Assembly (NCBI GenBank): GCA_004335835.1
Contig: RWJK01000317.1
Location: 1 to 61,151 of the forward strand
DNA: 61,151 nucleotides
Direction of reading: 5' to 3'
Source: Scenedesmus sp. ARA3
Taxonomy: Eukaryota > Chlorophyta > Chlorophyceae > Sphaeropleales > Scenedesmaceae
How positions within the stretch are numbered: position 1 is the first letter of the stretch; each line of letters opens with the position of its first letter. Made by a program: the position numbers and the translations under genes. Shown here in pieces: positions 11,152 through 22,857 of the stretch. The notes beneath the pieces are model-generated. The model saw only the letters and a list, made by a program, of their open reading frames with translations. It was not told the origin of the DNA and did no database searches.

Positions 11152-13838
11152 TCATGCTACAATCGCGCTGCCTGCAAAGCTGCTGCGAGAGGCCCAGCGA
11201 GCAAATGATTCTTTGCTAAGCTCCATCTGTTGTGGCCGTTGTACGTCCTGCAACGGCCCGTGCCAGTCTGGGCCCGCACTGACGCTGCCTCCTATGAACT
11301 TCTCTGCCATCTCCTTGGGGGTACCGTTCCTGCAAGCAGCAATGCAAGAAGCACCCAGCTGCTGCCTCACCATCGCTCATACACCAGCAAATCACGCACA
11401 GCACACGCTAACAGCAGCAGCTGATTGGTATAGCATAAGCAATCTGAGGAAGCTGCAGCAGACATCTCATCAGTTGGCTGCAGAGCGCTGGCTGCATGCG
11501 GAATACAGTAAGACTCTAGCACACTGCCAAACCCACACGCCAGCCGCAGTGGCAAGCATAAGCAAGGTGGTTGCAAGTCCAGGCAGCACGCTCACCTGTA
11601 GACCACTATGTGTGTGATGAAGCCCTGGATGTTGAACACGTACATCAGGCAGCCGTTGACCTGCATGGCGCTGCTGCCTGATGTCAACAACATCTTGAAG
11701 CACAGGAACACCTGCAGCCGCCACATGGGCACAAGATGGCGTAGATTGCAGCAATTGTATACAGGAAATATACTGTTATAGATGCAAGTACCGGCGGCGT
11801 AGCATGCAAGACAGCTCGGTAGCTCCTACATTCACGGACAGGCCTGGCCTCAACACACGCTATAGAATTTCACGCACGATTCTCCCACCCGAACTGCACA
11901 GGTACGAAGAGCATCACTGGATGCAGCGCATAGTCACCTTGTTGCTTGTGGGTGTTGCCGTGCTGGCTGTGATGGCCACATTCAGCTCATACTGCTGCAG
12001 CCAGCCAGCCACCCACAGCTTGAGTGCTGTGAGGCCCGCTGCTTTGGACGGGCCCCACACGTGCATGCCGTCAAGCAGCACCACGCTGTCAACTGCAATA
12101 TCATCGAGGCTGTCCAGGAACTTGTCACCCTGGGGGCAGTACACATAAGGCAGTACACATCAGGCAGTACACATAAGGCAGTCCAGGCAGTACAAATGTC
12201 AACAAGGCTGTCCATGAACTTGTCACCCTGGGGGCAGTACAGGCAGTAGAAATGCTGCAGTACACATGTTGCATTACAGCTGTTGCAGTACATACCAGGC
12301 ATTACATGTATCTGTTACATGCAGTATACGCAGGCAGTGCCCAAACAGCAGAAGGGCATGCCCAAAACGTATACGGCCCAGGAAGCAGATCAAGTCGGGC
12401 AGTACTGGCAAGTTCCAGCTCATCACACTCAACCTGCCACTGCCGTTACTCACCACCACCAGCAGTATCCACAGGCCTCAAGCGCCTCCGATGCCTGCTC
12501 CAAGCGTACACTAGCGCCGTGCACCTGGTTCTTTTATAAATTACAGAATACAAAGCCCTACTGGCTGGCCGTACGCACCTGGTTCAGCACCTCTATCAGC
12601 GTGTGGGCGTGCGTTATCATTTTCAGCTGCAGGCTCTTGCTGGGCATCCAGAAGGGCTGCTGCGTGATGTCACGGATGGGGCCGATGGTGTCATCGTACT
12701 GAGGTTCCCGCAGCTGCAGCAGCAGTACAACATAGAGGGAGGTACGACATGAGGACAGTACAGCACGGAAGGCAGTACAGCATGGATGGCATACAGCAGT
12801 ACATCAAGAAGCACAGCTGCAGTATGACATAGCACTCAATTGTTACTCGTCAGCTTTGCGCAGATGAAATCCCTCGCCACACAACCCTGGTTTTGATGCA
12901 TTCTTGGTTTGAGTCATGCTTGATTGCGCACCGCACCGCTTGCTGGAAGCCGCCAGACCACAATTGAGGCAGCTGCAAGTGTGTTGTGCAGTGCACCAGC
13001 TTGCTGCTGTGCACATTTGACATGAGGGCAGCCAGCAAGTGACATACATGTTTTTTGCTACATATGCATGTTTGCCCACTCACCAGCACCTCCCGCTCCT
13101 CAGCAAAGCCGCCCCGCCAGATTGTCACGTCCGTCACCTTGCCCTGCTTGTCTGCCGTGGCGTGCAGCACCCCGTAGTCAGCCGACTGGCGGAACGTGGG
13201 GTTGAGCCCATGGTAGCTGCCTGCAGACCACCACAAGCACAACACCAATTTAACACGTTGACATGCAACCCATTTGCAGCAGTGACAACAACATGCCCCA
13301 TGTGGAGCTGGCGTCATTGTCAATGCATGCATTGTCAACGACATGCCGCCAGTGTCGATGCAACCGGAGCGCATGCGGCCCAGAAGGCAGGCTGCAGCAG
13401 CTGTGAGTTGCTGCTAATGCAAGCAGCCCAGCACAGTTTGCATCGCTTTTGTCCTTTGCAAGCCCAGCGCAACACTACTCTGTGTGTGTGAAACAGAATG
13501 TGCAGCACGTCTGGGAGTGCAGCATGCTGGTGATTGTAGTTAAACTCTACGCTGTAGCGAATTGTCAGGACGGCAGGGCAAAGAAGACCTGTGTTGCTGC
13601 GCTACTCAATTGCCCAATGCCATATCGCTGCCTGCATAAGCACCTGTGTTGTTTGCCTGCCAGTGGAAGAAGCCCAGCACCTCAGTGAAGCCTTTGGCAG
13701 CGCCAGCAGTGGCAGCTATCTCCAGGAAGTTGAACGACCAGCCGCTGTACTCTGCAAAGAGCTCCCGATGCAGCGCTGTAACCCACTGTGTCCCTGCAAA
13801 CGGAGCACGGGGCAGCCACACCCCATCGCCCTGGCGGC

Positions 13839-13875
<37 letters not shown>

Positions 13876-14424
13876 CAAGTGGCAACAGCAGGACAGGGCG
13901 TGTTGATGAGCTGGTGCTTGCTGGGCTGATATGGCAGGTGGACTGAGCAGATGCAACAAGGTTTGGGAGGTGCTACTGCTACATGCCAAGCGCCATATGT
14001 TGGTGTTGAAAATCATTTTTATTTCATAAATACGAAGCAAACTATGGATGACTACATGGCATGCAACCAAACTGGCGGGCTGTATCAACTGCTGTTCTTG
14101 CTTACATGCACTGTCACAGACGGTTGGCAGTAGGCTGGGATGCAGTCATCCCCCAGGTCATTCTTGTTGTCTGTTGCAAAACAGAGGTCCAATCACAAAA
14201 TATTGTCAGCGATAAGTCTGCCTGCATATGGGCTATTGCAATACCCACTGCACCATGAGGCCATGCAGCGCTGCTGATGCGGACACCAACCACCTACACA
14301 GGCAATCCGCCAAGAGCCGCACGTTCCCGAGCGGATCAGGTGCTTGAAGCTGGCATGGCTGTCTCAGAGCGATCGTGGCGGGTGCAATGACGCTGTGCAA
14401 AAGCAGTAGGAGCAGCAGCTGCAT
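11152..14424 (-). CDS. Predicted secreted protein of unknown function (possible NTF2/SnoaL-like folds)
   Basis: Seven exons, 5' to 3': 14424-14298, 13793-13644, 13220-13084, 12698-12579, 12129-11938, 11711-11596, 11329-11152. They give 339 residues. The start MQLLLLLLLHSVIAPATIAL is a classic signal peptide. I do not recognise the mature protein with certainty. Two segments (GKVTDVTIWRGGF near residue 130, and MYVFNIQGFITHIVVYRNG near residue 270) resemble the last strands of NTF2/SnoaL-like domains, so two such folds in tandem are possible. This is an inference, not a family assignment. The exon 2/3 junction uses a weak donor (GTGCTT) and is the least certain part. Copies of the start of exon 5 with its acceptor occur in the preceding intron. 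Confidence 0.65.
12134..12198. repeat. Short tandem repeat, ~14-base unit
   Basis: Imperfect direct repeats of GGCAGTACACATAA, about four to five units, lie in an intron of the secreted-protein gene just upstream of exon 5 (sense). They separate two copies of the exon 5 start. Confidence 0.75.
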
Positions 14425-14948
14425 ATTCCTGAGGATCAAGCATGCAGAGACCCGATGCAGCAGTTCAGCTTGTATGTAATCGTCAGTACTATTTGTGATT
14501 GTTCAGTGCAGATATGTCGACTCATGTCCAGCACGCAACTGGTCTGGGTGGGCCTCAGTGGGAGAGCTCGGTTTGAAGTTTGCAAAGCATATCGCAAAGC
14601 CGCGTACTTCAACGTGTTGTGAAGGCAACACAGAAAACATCAGACGTTTATTACCGGCTTGTCGCTGTAGCAATCGTGTGGTGCACTGCTTACCCACAAG
14701 CCAAGTTTGGCAGCCAAACCCTATTCGCACCAAGCGGTTGAAGGTACAGCCCATTGTGTTGAACTGCAGCAGAAGACCTCACAACATCCACTGCATGTCT
14801 TGTACGCTTTAGCAGCCTCACAAGGCACGGCGCATGCAAGCATGCTGGACAGGCATGCAGCAGGATGCTCTAGAGTTGTTGTGATCTCATGCTTGTTCAC
14901 CACTGGTCAACAGCAACCATAGGATAGCCATGTCCAGGCTGACAACGG
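14425..14948. other. Intergenic between psuG (3' end) and the secreted-protein gene (5' end)
   Basis: No gene is seen. The part next to 14424 is relatively AT-rich and without triplet repeats, consistent with a minus-strand promoter. The rest is probably the 3' UTR of psuG. Confidence 0.5.
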
Positions 14949-17900
14949 TCAACTCATTGCCGCTAGCGCTACAGCTATCTGGCTGCCCACTGCTGCGTTG
15001 TTCTTGACCAGCTGGATGTTGGCTGCCAGCGATGCGCCGCCAGTCTTGCTGCGGATGCACTCCAGCAGGAAGGGCGTCACCTGCAGCAGCAGCAGCAGCA
15101 GCAGCAGGAGCAAGGCAAAGCTGCCATAACTGAAGCACAGTGCTCAGCAGGTGTAACCAAACTGATCTGCCAGTGTCGCCAGAGCAACGGAGGAGGCTAC
15201 CTGAATGTCACACGGAAGTGATGCAAGCCTGAGCACATATGGCTGTCACTGCCATGCATACCAGCATGTAATGCCTGCGCGACTGCACCACCAACAGATA
15301 GAAGCAGTCACTTCGTCATTAGCGCTAATGGCTAGCCGCTCCAAGCCCAAGCAAACTCACATCTGCACCAGCGATGCCGCGCTGCTCCGCCTCCTGCAGG
15401 GACTCCTGTATGGCCTGCTGTATGGCTGCGCCCTCTGCCGCATGCGCCTCTGGAATGGGCACAGCCAGCAGCAGCCCAGTGCCCAGCTGCAGCTCATGGC
15501 TGGCCCGGATCATGCTGGCAGCCCTGTGGAGTGAGGCAGCGATGCAGTGCGGCAGTGAGGTAGTGATGCATATTGGCAGTGCTGCATGGAAGACTTCGCG
15601 CGTGCTGCAGCATGTGCAAGGCAAGCAGTGGGCGCTAGGCACATCAGCAGTGCAGGTTACACAAGCTGTTGGTGCTCATATTAGAACAAGTTACCTGACC
15701 TGTGCACCCGCTGAACAGCTCGATATGCTGCACTGCTTTCCCCTGCCATGATAGCAACCACGCAAGCAACGCCGTACGCTACACAACAGCCGTGCCTCCA
15801 TCGTGCTTATCAAGAGTGTGCCAAGCGTCCAGCACCGAATGTTCGCCAGGCTAGCAGGCACGCAGCGAGTACCAGCAACATAGACAGCCGAACAGCTGGC
15901 AAGATGCCTCACTGCTGCTGGTCATCCACTCTGCAGGGCGCCTTGCAGCCGCTGTGCCTTGAAAAGAAGGCTGGGAACTCGTCAGCGCCGTAGGCTGCCA
16001 CACACACGCCCTGCGTCTCCAGGTATTCCAGCGTGCGCGGAATGTCCAGCACCTGGCAAGGACAGCAGGCAGGCAGCAGGCACGTACGCATGTGTCATCA
16101 TTGTTGCAAGCCAGGTGAGTAGAGCAGCGCTGAGTATGCAACGGCGGCAGCCCTTTTTTGGCAGGGCAAGTCGATCTGTCTATGATGCTGGATGCCCTGT
16201 GCTGTAAAAAAAGTGTAACAGTGAAGAGTGCTGTGCCAGCACGCGAAGGCGAGCCCAGCATGTCACTCTGGAAGGGCCCAGCAGCAGCTCACCGACTTTG
16301 CGCCAGCGCACACCACAGCCACGGGCGTCCTGCCCAGCTCTGTCAGGTCAGCTGACACGTCCATGCTGAGGTGGCCGCCCCTGCAGGCAGCGCAGCAGTG
16401 AAGCAGACAGCAGGCGGCTGGCGTCACCAGCAAAATCGGAACAAAGTACAACCAGAAGATGAGACAGCAGACAGTCCAGACTCCAGAGACAGGCAGATGA
16501 GTACAGCTTGGTGAGAGGGTGGCCAAGTGCTTGAGGTATAATGGTCATGGGCAGCAGTGGCAGCCAGTCCACAGGCAGCACTCCATTACCATAATAGCAC
16601 AAGCAAACCAACCAACAAACTTACTGCCTGAATCAATCATTCTATTCTATGATGTAGCCAGCATGTGTTGCCCACCTGTGCACGCCGCCAATCCCCCCTG
16701 TAACAAACACTTTGATGCCGGCGCGCGCAGCCAGCAGCATTGTGCCGCTGACAGTGGTGGCGCCATCCAAGTTGCTGCCCAGCACCAGCGGCATGTCTCG
16801 CCGCGACACCTTGCGCACAGCGGTGCCGCGCCTGGCTATATGCTCCAGCTGCTGCCTGTCGCAGCCTGTGGAGGTGCGGTGCCGATGCGGCCAGCAGCAA
16901 GATGTAATGTGAGGTGGCTTGCCATGCGGGCGTACCACACACTATGTTGTGGATTGTTATGACCGTTCAGCGGCAGAAAGGATCCTCGAAAGTGCCAGTG
17001 TGGAAAAGCGGCAAGCTCAGGTGCAGCTGCTGCAGCAGACTGCAGAGGGCCGGTCACCTTTTAGCAGACCATCTGTGCTGCAGGTGTCACCATCGCCATC
17101 CATTCACTGAAGCCAGACTTCATGTGCTGTTGAAGCCGCTACATACAGATGTTGTTGACAGCTGTGGGCCACCTATGCATGGCTGGCCGCAAATGATGGC
17201 TATGGTGGCTGGCAAAGATAAGATTATCTGTCAGCGAGCTGTCACCAGCGCTGCAGCTGTCACCAGCATATCTTTACTGGCTGGCTGGCTAACTGACATG
17301 AGCTCTGCTCACGCTGCTGTCAAACACGGTTGGCGATTGTACCCCACCTATGCATGGCTGGCCACCAATTATGGCTATGGTGGCCGGCACTGCACCATGC
17401 TGCCGCACCACCTCCTCCACCTCTAGTGCTGTCTGCAGGTTCTGGGGGTACGGCATGCCTGCAGGCACAGAGGTTCAAAGTGTCAGGGCAGTGCAGTGCT
17501 GGCAGCAGTGACTGGGCCGACAACAGGAAAACGTAAAACATGACGTCTCAGTGTAGGCTTTCCAGTGCTGTTGATGAGCATGCAAGGCAGCGCAGCGGTC
17601 AATTGATCGAGGATGCTGCGCATGCCACAGTTACATCATGTAGCAAAGTAGCCACACAGCAGTTCAGGCTGACAGCACTCTGCATGTGGACGCATCTGCT
17701 GTGCGGACATGCGTGTGTAAAGATGATTTCTGCGGTATCCCACGCACCATGGCTGATGATGGTGCTCTCTAGCGCCACCAGTGGCTTGCCTTGCTGCAAG
17801 GCCTGCTGCACCTCTGGAGAGAACTTCAGCTCGAGTGGAGCACGCTTGCTGGCATCCTGCAGAGCATGCAGTTGCAGAAGTGTCAGCAAAATTCTGCTAT

Positions 17901-18029
17901 AACATCTATACATCAACAAACTGCTAATTGCATTTATGGCACCAGCAGCGCGCCGCGCTCCGTACACTGACGCTGGTGCAAGTGCTGCTGCTGCTGCTGC
18001 TGGGTTGCGCCCACCAACACACCTTGCAT
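14949..18029 (-). CDS. psuG: Pseudouridine-5'-phosphate glycosidase
   Basis: Eight exons, 5' to 3': 18029-17943, 17856-17748, 17458-17348, 16865-16676, 16380-16293, 16052-15913, 15523-15361, 15080-14949. They give 339 residues. From residue 42 on the product aligns collinearly, without gaps at exon joins, with bacterial PsuG. Visible motifs are [36 protein letters not shown]-like [26 protein letters not shown]-like [18 protein letters not shown] and VTPFLLECI. The family's catalytic Lys (Schiff base with ribose phosphate) is at about residue 194, Glu at 59 and Asp at 177. The reaction splits the C-C glycosidic bond of pseudouridine 5'-phosphate to uracil and ribose 5-phosphate. The first ~29 residues (Gln/Arg-rich) may be a targeting peptide; start 18029 is chosen because it is in phase with exon 2. 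No pseudouridine kinase gene is nearby. Confidence 0.93.
17164..17216 (-). repeat. Diverged copy of the psuG exon 3 end inside the following intron
   Basis: About 50 bases match 17344-17395, the end of exon 3 with its donor. On the minus strand it reads [15 protein letters not shown] against [15 protein letters not shown] in the exon. It lies ~170 bases into the intron. Confidence 0.8.
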
Positions 18030-18589
18030 GCGCAGTTAGGGCAGCCAGAACCGGCGCCACCTCCCAGAAGGTGGCGTGCCAGCACCTTCAGCCTGCTTTC
18101 CCCTCGCTCTGCCATGCTCGGACACTGGTGAGGGTGACACTGCTGCAGCAGCACAGTGCACGCACGTTTTCGACGTTTGAACTTTGTGCTGCAGCTGCTT
18201 TGTATTAAAAGTTTTGGGGGTAGATTCTGCGCTCACGACAACAGCAAAGGGACTCCCCAAGGCCCATGTCACACTGGTTACAACCAGCATGGCCCGATTC
18301 AAATACTTGTGGGCGTGGTTGCTCAGCTTCTGCTGAAGACGTGAGTAGTTTTGCAACCTACTCCTCGTGTATGTGTCAGAATCTGTTTCTTGAAGTACAA
18401 CTACAGAAGCACAAGCCCACCTGCAGTGGTGTGGAAGCACACCATGCAGCATATGCTGTACTCTTCGCCTGCTGCTGGCACACTTATACATCAACATACT
18501 TGCAACAGTGTCAAATATCAAATTTTGGCCTGTGCGCGGCGTAGTCAAGTGTTGAAGCAGCAGAGACAGTAAGGAGCTGTAACAACAGG
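18030..18589. other. Divergent promoter region of psuG and the coiled-coil gene
   Basis: 560 bases separate the two start codons, which face away from each other. The middle is AT-richer and free of long triplet runs. ORFs here show no family resemblance. The region could hold both 5' UTRs and a shared promoter. Confidence 0.5.
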
Positions 18590-21569
18590 ATGGACGGCCT
18601 GAGTGCGCAACAGCAGGCAGCTAGTGCTGTGGCTGCGTGCACAGCACAGTTGCTGCAGCAGCAGCTTGAACAGGCCTCAATCAGCATGCTAACTGCAGCA
18701 GAAGGCCCGCACTGCACACATCAGGAGATCAGCACAGCGCAGCTGCAAACACAGCTTGCTCAAGCCCACAATGAGCTAACAGAGTACAAGGGATATCTTG
18801 CAGAGGTGGGTAAGGACGTCTACCTGTGGCTTATCTTGTGTCTAAACTGTGGAGTCCATGCCATATGCTGGTTGTACACTGTACTGCAGAGACAGGACGG
18901 TGGCCCTGGACACACCACAGTCGTGTTGCAGGCACCCCTGCAATGCTGCTGACACGTGGAAGAAGCAACATCAGCAGCAGATCAGATAGAAGCTTGTACT
19001 CAAGATAGATGCTTGTTCGAGCTTGATGTGTGCTGCGTACCACTGCAGGCACAGGATGACATACAGAGCTTGCAGTCGCAGCTTGCCGCAGCCAAGCGCT
19101 CAGCAGCAGTAGCAGGCAGCAGCGCAGGCGAGCTGCGGCAGCAGCTCCTGCAAGTGCAGCACGCCAGCGGGCAGCTGCAGCATGACCTGGCAGCGGCGGT
19201 GACGTTCCAGCAGGAGCTAGCTGCCACGCAGCAGCAGCTTGCTGCATCACAACAGCAGCTAGCCATAACGCAGCAGCAGCTGGCAGCAACAAAGCAGCAG
19301 CTGGCTGGGACCAAAGGGCAGCTCACTGCTGCTAAGGAGGGGCTTTCCTGCAAGCAGCAGCAGTTGCACGAGGCGTCACTGCTGCTGGAGCAGCAGAAGA
19401 AGCAGGCTCATGAGCAGGTGGCGGCAGCCAAGGCGCAGGCAGCAGCGGGTGCGCAGCATAGTAAGCCGGTTATGCATATGCTGTGGCATCACAACACCAT
19501 CGCACACATGCACATGTGCTGGGCCTATACACCTGCTTCGATTCCCATTGCACTGCTCACACTACATGCAACAGCAGACACATGAGTGGCCAGAACCATA
19601 CTGCTTGCTGACCCTGGCCACCTTTGTTGCCTGCCGTTCCCACCTACAGCCAAGTCAGAAGCCAGGCGGGTGGAAGCAGCTGCTGCTGAGCAGCTGTCCG
19701 CTATGGCGGCAGACCTGAAGCAAGCAATGGCAGCGGAGGCGTCAGCACTTGCTGACATGCGGCGAGCACGTGCAGCAGAGGCAGCCAGGTCGCAGCAGCT
19801 GGCAGAGGCCGAGGAGCAGCTGCTGCAGGTGAGCTGATGTGCAGCAGGAGCAGCAGCAGCAGCAGCAGCAGCAGTAGCAGCAGCATTGAGAGACCATGCC
19901 AGTGCAGCGCAACAGCATGTACATGTGCTTACATCTGCAGTTCACAATGCGCCATTTGTTAAGGCAGCAGCAACCCTTCAAGTCCTTGCTTACCTGCATC
20001 AGACACTGGGCAGTGCTTATGCCCAGTCACTGTTTGCGCAGGTGGCTTGCATGCCCGGTTCAGAGATGTCCAGCCGCTTGTTGCTGCTTTGTTGCTGTTA
20101 TGTTGCTGTTCTGTTGCTGCTTTATGGCTGCATGAATGCTGCGCTGTGCTGTCATGCTGTGTCACTGCAGTGCCGGCAGCAGCTGGAGGAGTGCTTCCCA
20201 CGCTTGCAGGCAGCACTGGCTGAGCACAAGCAGCAGGACCAGCAGCGCAAGTCAAGGGAAAGCGCAACCGCAGCAGCTGGTGCAGAGCAGCAGGTGAGCT
20301 GCTGCTGCTGCTGCTGCTGCTGGGTCAGTCCAACGCTTCAACCTGTACTGGGCATGTGCTGCCATGGCAGGTGCTGATGCTGCGCTCTCCAGCCTGTTGG
20401 GTGGTGATGCACAGCCAGCAGCAACAGAGCCAATCACATACTGCAAAACTCCAGTGACAAGCTCTCATACCTTCCACATTCTCACGTTGCTGTCGCTGGC
20501 TCTGCTTTGTGTGCGCTCGCCGTGTGCAGCGAGCGCTGATTGCCGAGCTCAGCCAATACAAAGAGATGCTGTCAGAAGCACAAGATGAGGTGGCACGGCT
20601 AGAGGACGACAGCAGGCAGCTGGCAGCAATCAGGCGCAGCAGCGCACACGGCCCAACAGCAGCTACAGCCTCGCGCACCGCCAGTGGTGTGCTTGCAGCA
20701 GCTGCTGCAGGCAGCATGCCATGCTCACCTCGCAGCAGCAACTGCGGGGCCCCTGGGGGCCAGAAGCTGGCACCAGCAGCAGGCGGCGGAGCTAGCGCTG
20801 CTGCGCTGGCAGCGGCATCTGCTGTGGCAGCAGCCGCAGAAGCGTATGCAGCAAGCATCAGCAACACAGGCGTGAATGTTGCGGCACCGCAAGCCGCAGC
20901 GGGCAACAGCGGCAGCAGCAGCGCTGCTGGTGTTCTCAAGACGCCACGCAAGGCAGCCAGCATGGGCATTGATGGAACCACCAATGCAGCAGCAGCAGTG
21001 CCAGGGCACTCCCTAGCAGCAGCAGTGTCGCCAGCTGTTGTCACCACATGCAGGCCGAGCCCCAAAGGCAGCAGTGGGCCAGCAAACAGCGCAGCCGCAG
21101 GCTGGCAGGCACTATCACCTGCAGCATCTCCAAAGCCTGTATGCCACAGCGCACAGGGTACTGCTGATGCGAGGTCTCTTGAACAGAGTGACAGTGCAGG
21201 CACTTGGCAGGCACGGGACGCCAGCAACACCAGCAGCGACTGTGCTGCACCAACCAGCCAGAGCAGCAGCAGGCGCAGCTGCTGCAGCACCATAGGCGCG
21301 TGCACCGACAGCAGGGCATCCAGCGGCAGCGGCGCGCGTGGGGCCACAGCAGCTGCAGCAGCAAAGCCAGGCATGCTACTGTCGAGCTCTATGCCAGCTG
21401 GTATGATGCTGAGCAGGGGCAGCAAGGAACAGCAGCTGCGCACCTCAGCAGCAGCGGCAGACTCAGCAGCAGCAGCAGCAGGACTGGCAGCCACTGCACC
21501 TATACCCAGCACAGCAATGCGCAGCAGATCGGCAAGCAGCTCCAGCAGCAGCACGCCACGCGGTAGCTC

Positions 21570-21602
<33 letters not shown>

Positions 21603-21723
21603 ACAGGCTGGGGGTGCAGCAGGCAGGGCAGCAGCAGCGCCTGTGGCTGTGCCGCTCACAGCAGCACTGCTGTCTCCGCGGTGCTTGTTCACAGTTGCTG
21701 GAGGAAAGGAGCAGCAGCAGTAG
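18590..21723 (+). CDS. Long coiled-coil protein with Ala/Ser-rich tail, function unknown
   Basis: Five exons: 18590-18805, 19049-19448, 19650-19828, 20171-20293, 20530-21723. They give 703 residues. Residues ~40-330 are predicted coiled coil by heptad pattern (EISTAQLQTQLAQAHNEL, ALADMRRARAAEAARSQQL, QQLEECFPRLQAAL, LIAELSQYKEMLSEAQ). Between about residues 127 and 168 there is an obvious seven-residue tandem repeat (QQQLAAS, QQQLAIT, QQQLAAT, KQQLAGT), in effect a repeat-built coiled coil. The last ~350 residues are low-complexity Ala/Ser/Gly with many CAG/GCA-encoded runs and no fold. There is no signal peptide or membrane segment. Roles such as centriole, flagellar or scaffold protein are possible but unsupported. 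Exon phases fit throughout. Confidence 0.72.
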
Positions 21724-22472
21724 TAGCAGCAGCAGCAGCAGCAGCAGCTGAAAAGGGGTGCAGCATGGCGACACATTAGTACATAGCAAGCAGCGGGCTG
21801 ATGCAGCAACATGCCCAGCAGCGGCAGCAATGATGTTGCGCTAGGCAGGTGGGAATGCAGGATTTGTTCAGATCGTTGTGGCTCATCAAGCTTAGATCAG
21901 CAACACTAGCAGTGTGCAGGTTATAGTGTGCATTTCACTTGCCCAGCAGCACGGGGCGGCTGTGATTCACCTGTGCGGTGCTGTGGCGGCCTCTTTGTTC
22001 TACTGTACCGCGGCGTGTCTTCTGACTGCTGACACAGTTCAAGCTTGAAAGGTTGCCGTGGCTAGCATTACTAGTACTCAAGTAGCTGCAGCTGCATGGT
22101 CCTTGCGCTAAACCACAGTGTGGGGTTTGGGCCCTCCTTTCAGCCAACGGCGGGGCTCTTGAGTCCTGAGAGTCATCACTCTCAGCAATGATAATTGCAC
22201 CCCGTGATTTGTTCAAAGTGCTTATGAAAATGGTGTTTGCAACGTTTTTAGCATGTGACTCGTGACTGGCTCAGAGTAGATTTCAAGGGATGACCGCATT
22301 AACATCTGACTGTGATAACTCAGTGATCATGTGTGCGTTGCCTCCAGAAGGGATATGTGTGCCACCCAAAGCCTTCCCTTAACAATGCACGACGCCATGC
22401 ACATGCAGCAACATGCCACAGTGCGATTAGATTTGCAGCATGCAGACAGTACCAGCTGCCAGCCTTCTAGAA

Positions 22473-22488
22473 GTTCTAGATCTAGAAC
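22473..22488. repeat. Perfect 16-bp palindrome GTTCTAGATCTAGAAC
   Basis: The sequence is fully self-complementary, with a second small palindrome CTTCTAGAAG at 22464-22473 overlapping it by one base. Spacing of TTC/GAA triplets is not that of a regular heat-shock element. It lies ~370 bases downstream of the GDSL stop. Confidence 0.8.
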
Positions 22489-22545
22489 CTCAAGCCGCGC
22501 CAATTGCTGACACATCCGTATTGTACACCTTCAGCAGCCACGTTG

Positions 22546-22550
22546 TTACA
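22546..22550 (-). terminator. Candidate TGTAA polyadenylation signal for the GDSL gene
   Basis: Minus-strand TGTAA (plus-strand TTACA), about 310 bases past the stop at 22858, in the right orientation. Position is plausible; a chance match is possible. Confidence 0.3.
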
Positions 22551-22857
22551 ACTGAAACCTTGGGAGAACATACGCCAGCAGCACTGCTGCATAATGCGAC
22601 TGCGGCGACTTGCTGCAATCGCAACACAAATGATGTAGTGCAGCGCTGCTAGCAGGGGCAGCAGCAGCAGCTTGTTATAAGCTCATCGCCGGATAATTGC
22701 TCTGCTGCACTACCTGCCCTTCCCAAAGGCAAAATGAAGCATCAGCACAAATAATACTATGTGTCAGCATGCAGCCCATGCATCATACAACTTGGCCACA
22801 CCACATTCAAACAACAGCCGTGACAAGCAGCATGACATGGCCTCGCACTCACACCCC

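Larger units (their letters stand above)
21724..22857. other. Intergenic: convergent 3' flanks of the coiled-coil and GDSL genes
   Basis: No supported gene. The left end has a CAG run right after the stop. A perfect 16-base palindrome lies at 22473-22488. A minus-strand TGTAA lies at 22546-22550. Confidence 0.5.

Noticed and set aside
20325..21830. 501-codon minus-strand ORF
   Set aside because: Antisense shadow of the last exon of the coiled-coil gene; Ala/Leu/Cys runs come from CTG/GCT complements.
22464..22488. Heat-shock element
   Set aside because: TTC/GAA units are not spaced by two bases as required, and no gene start is near.
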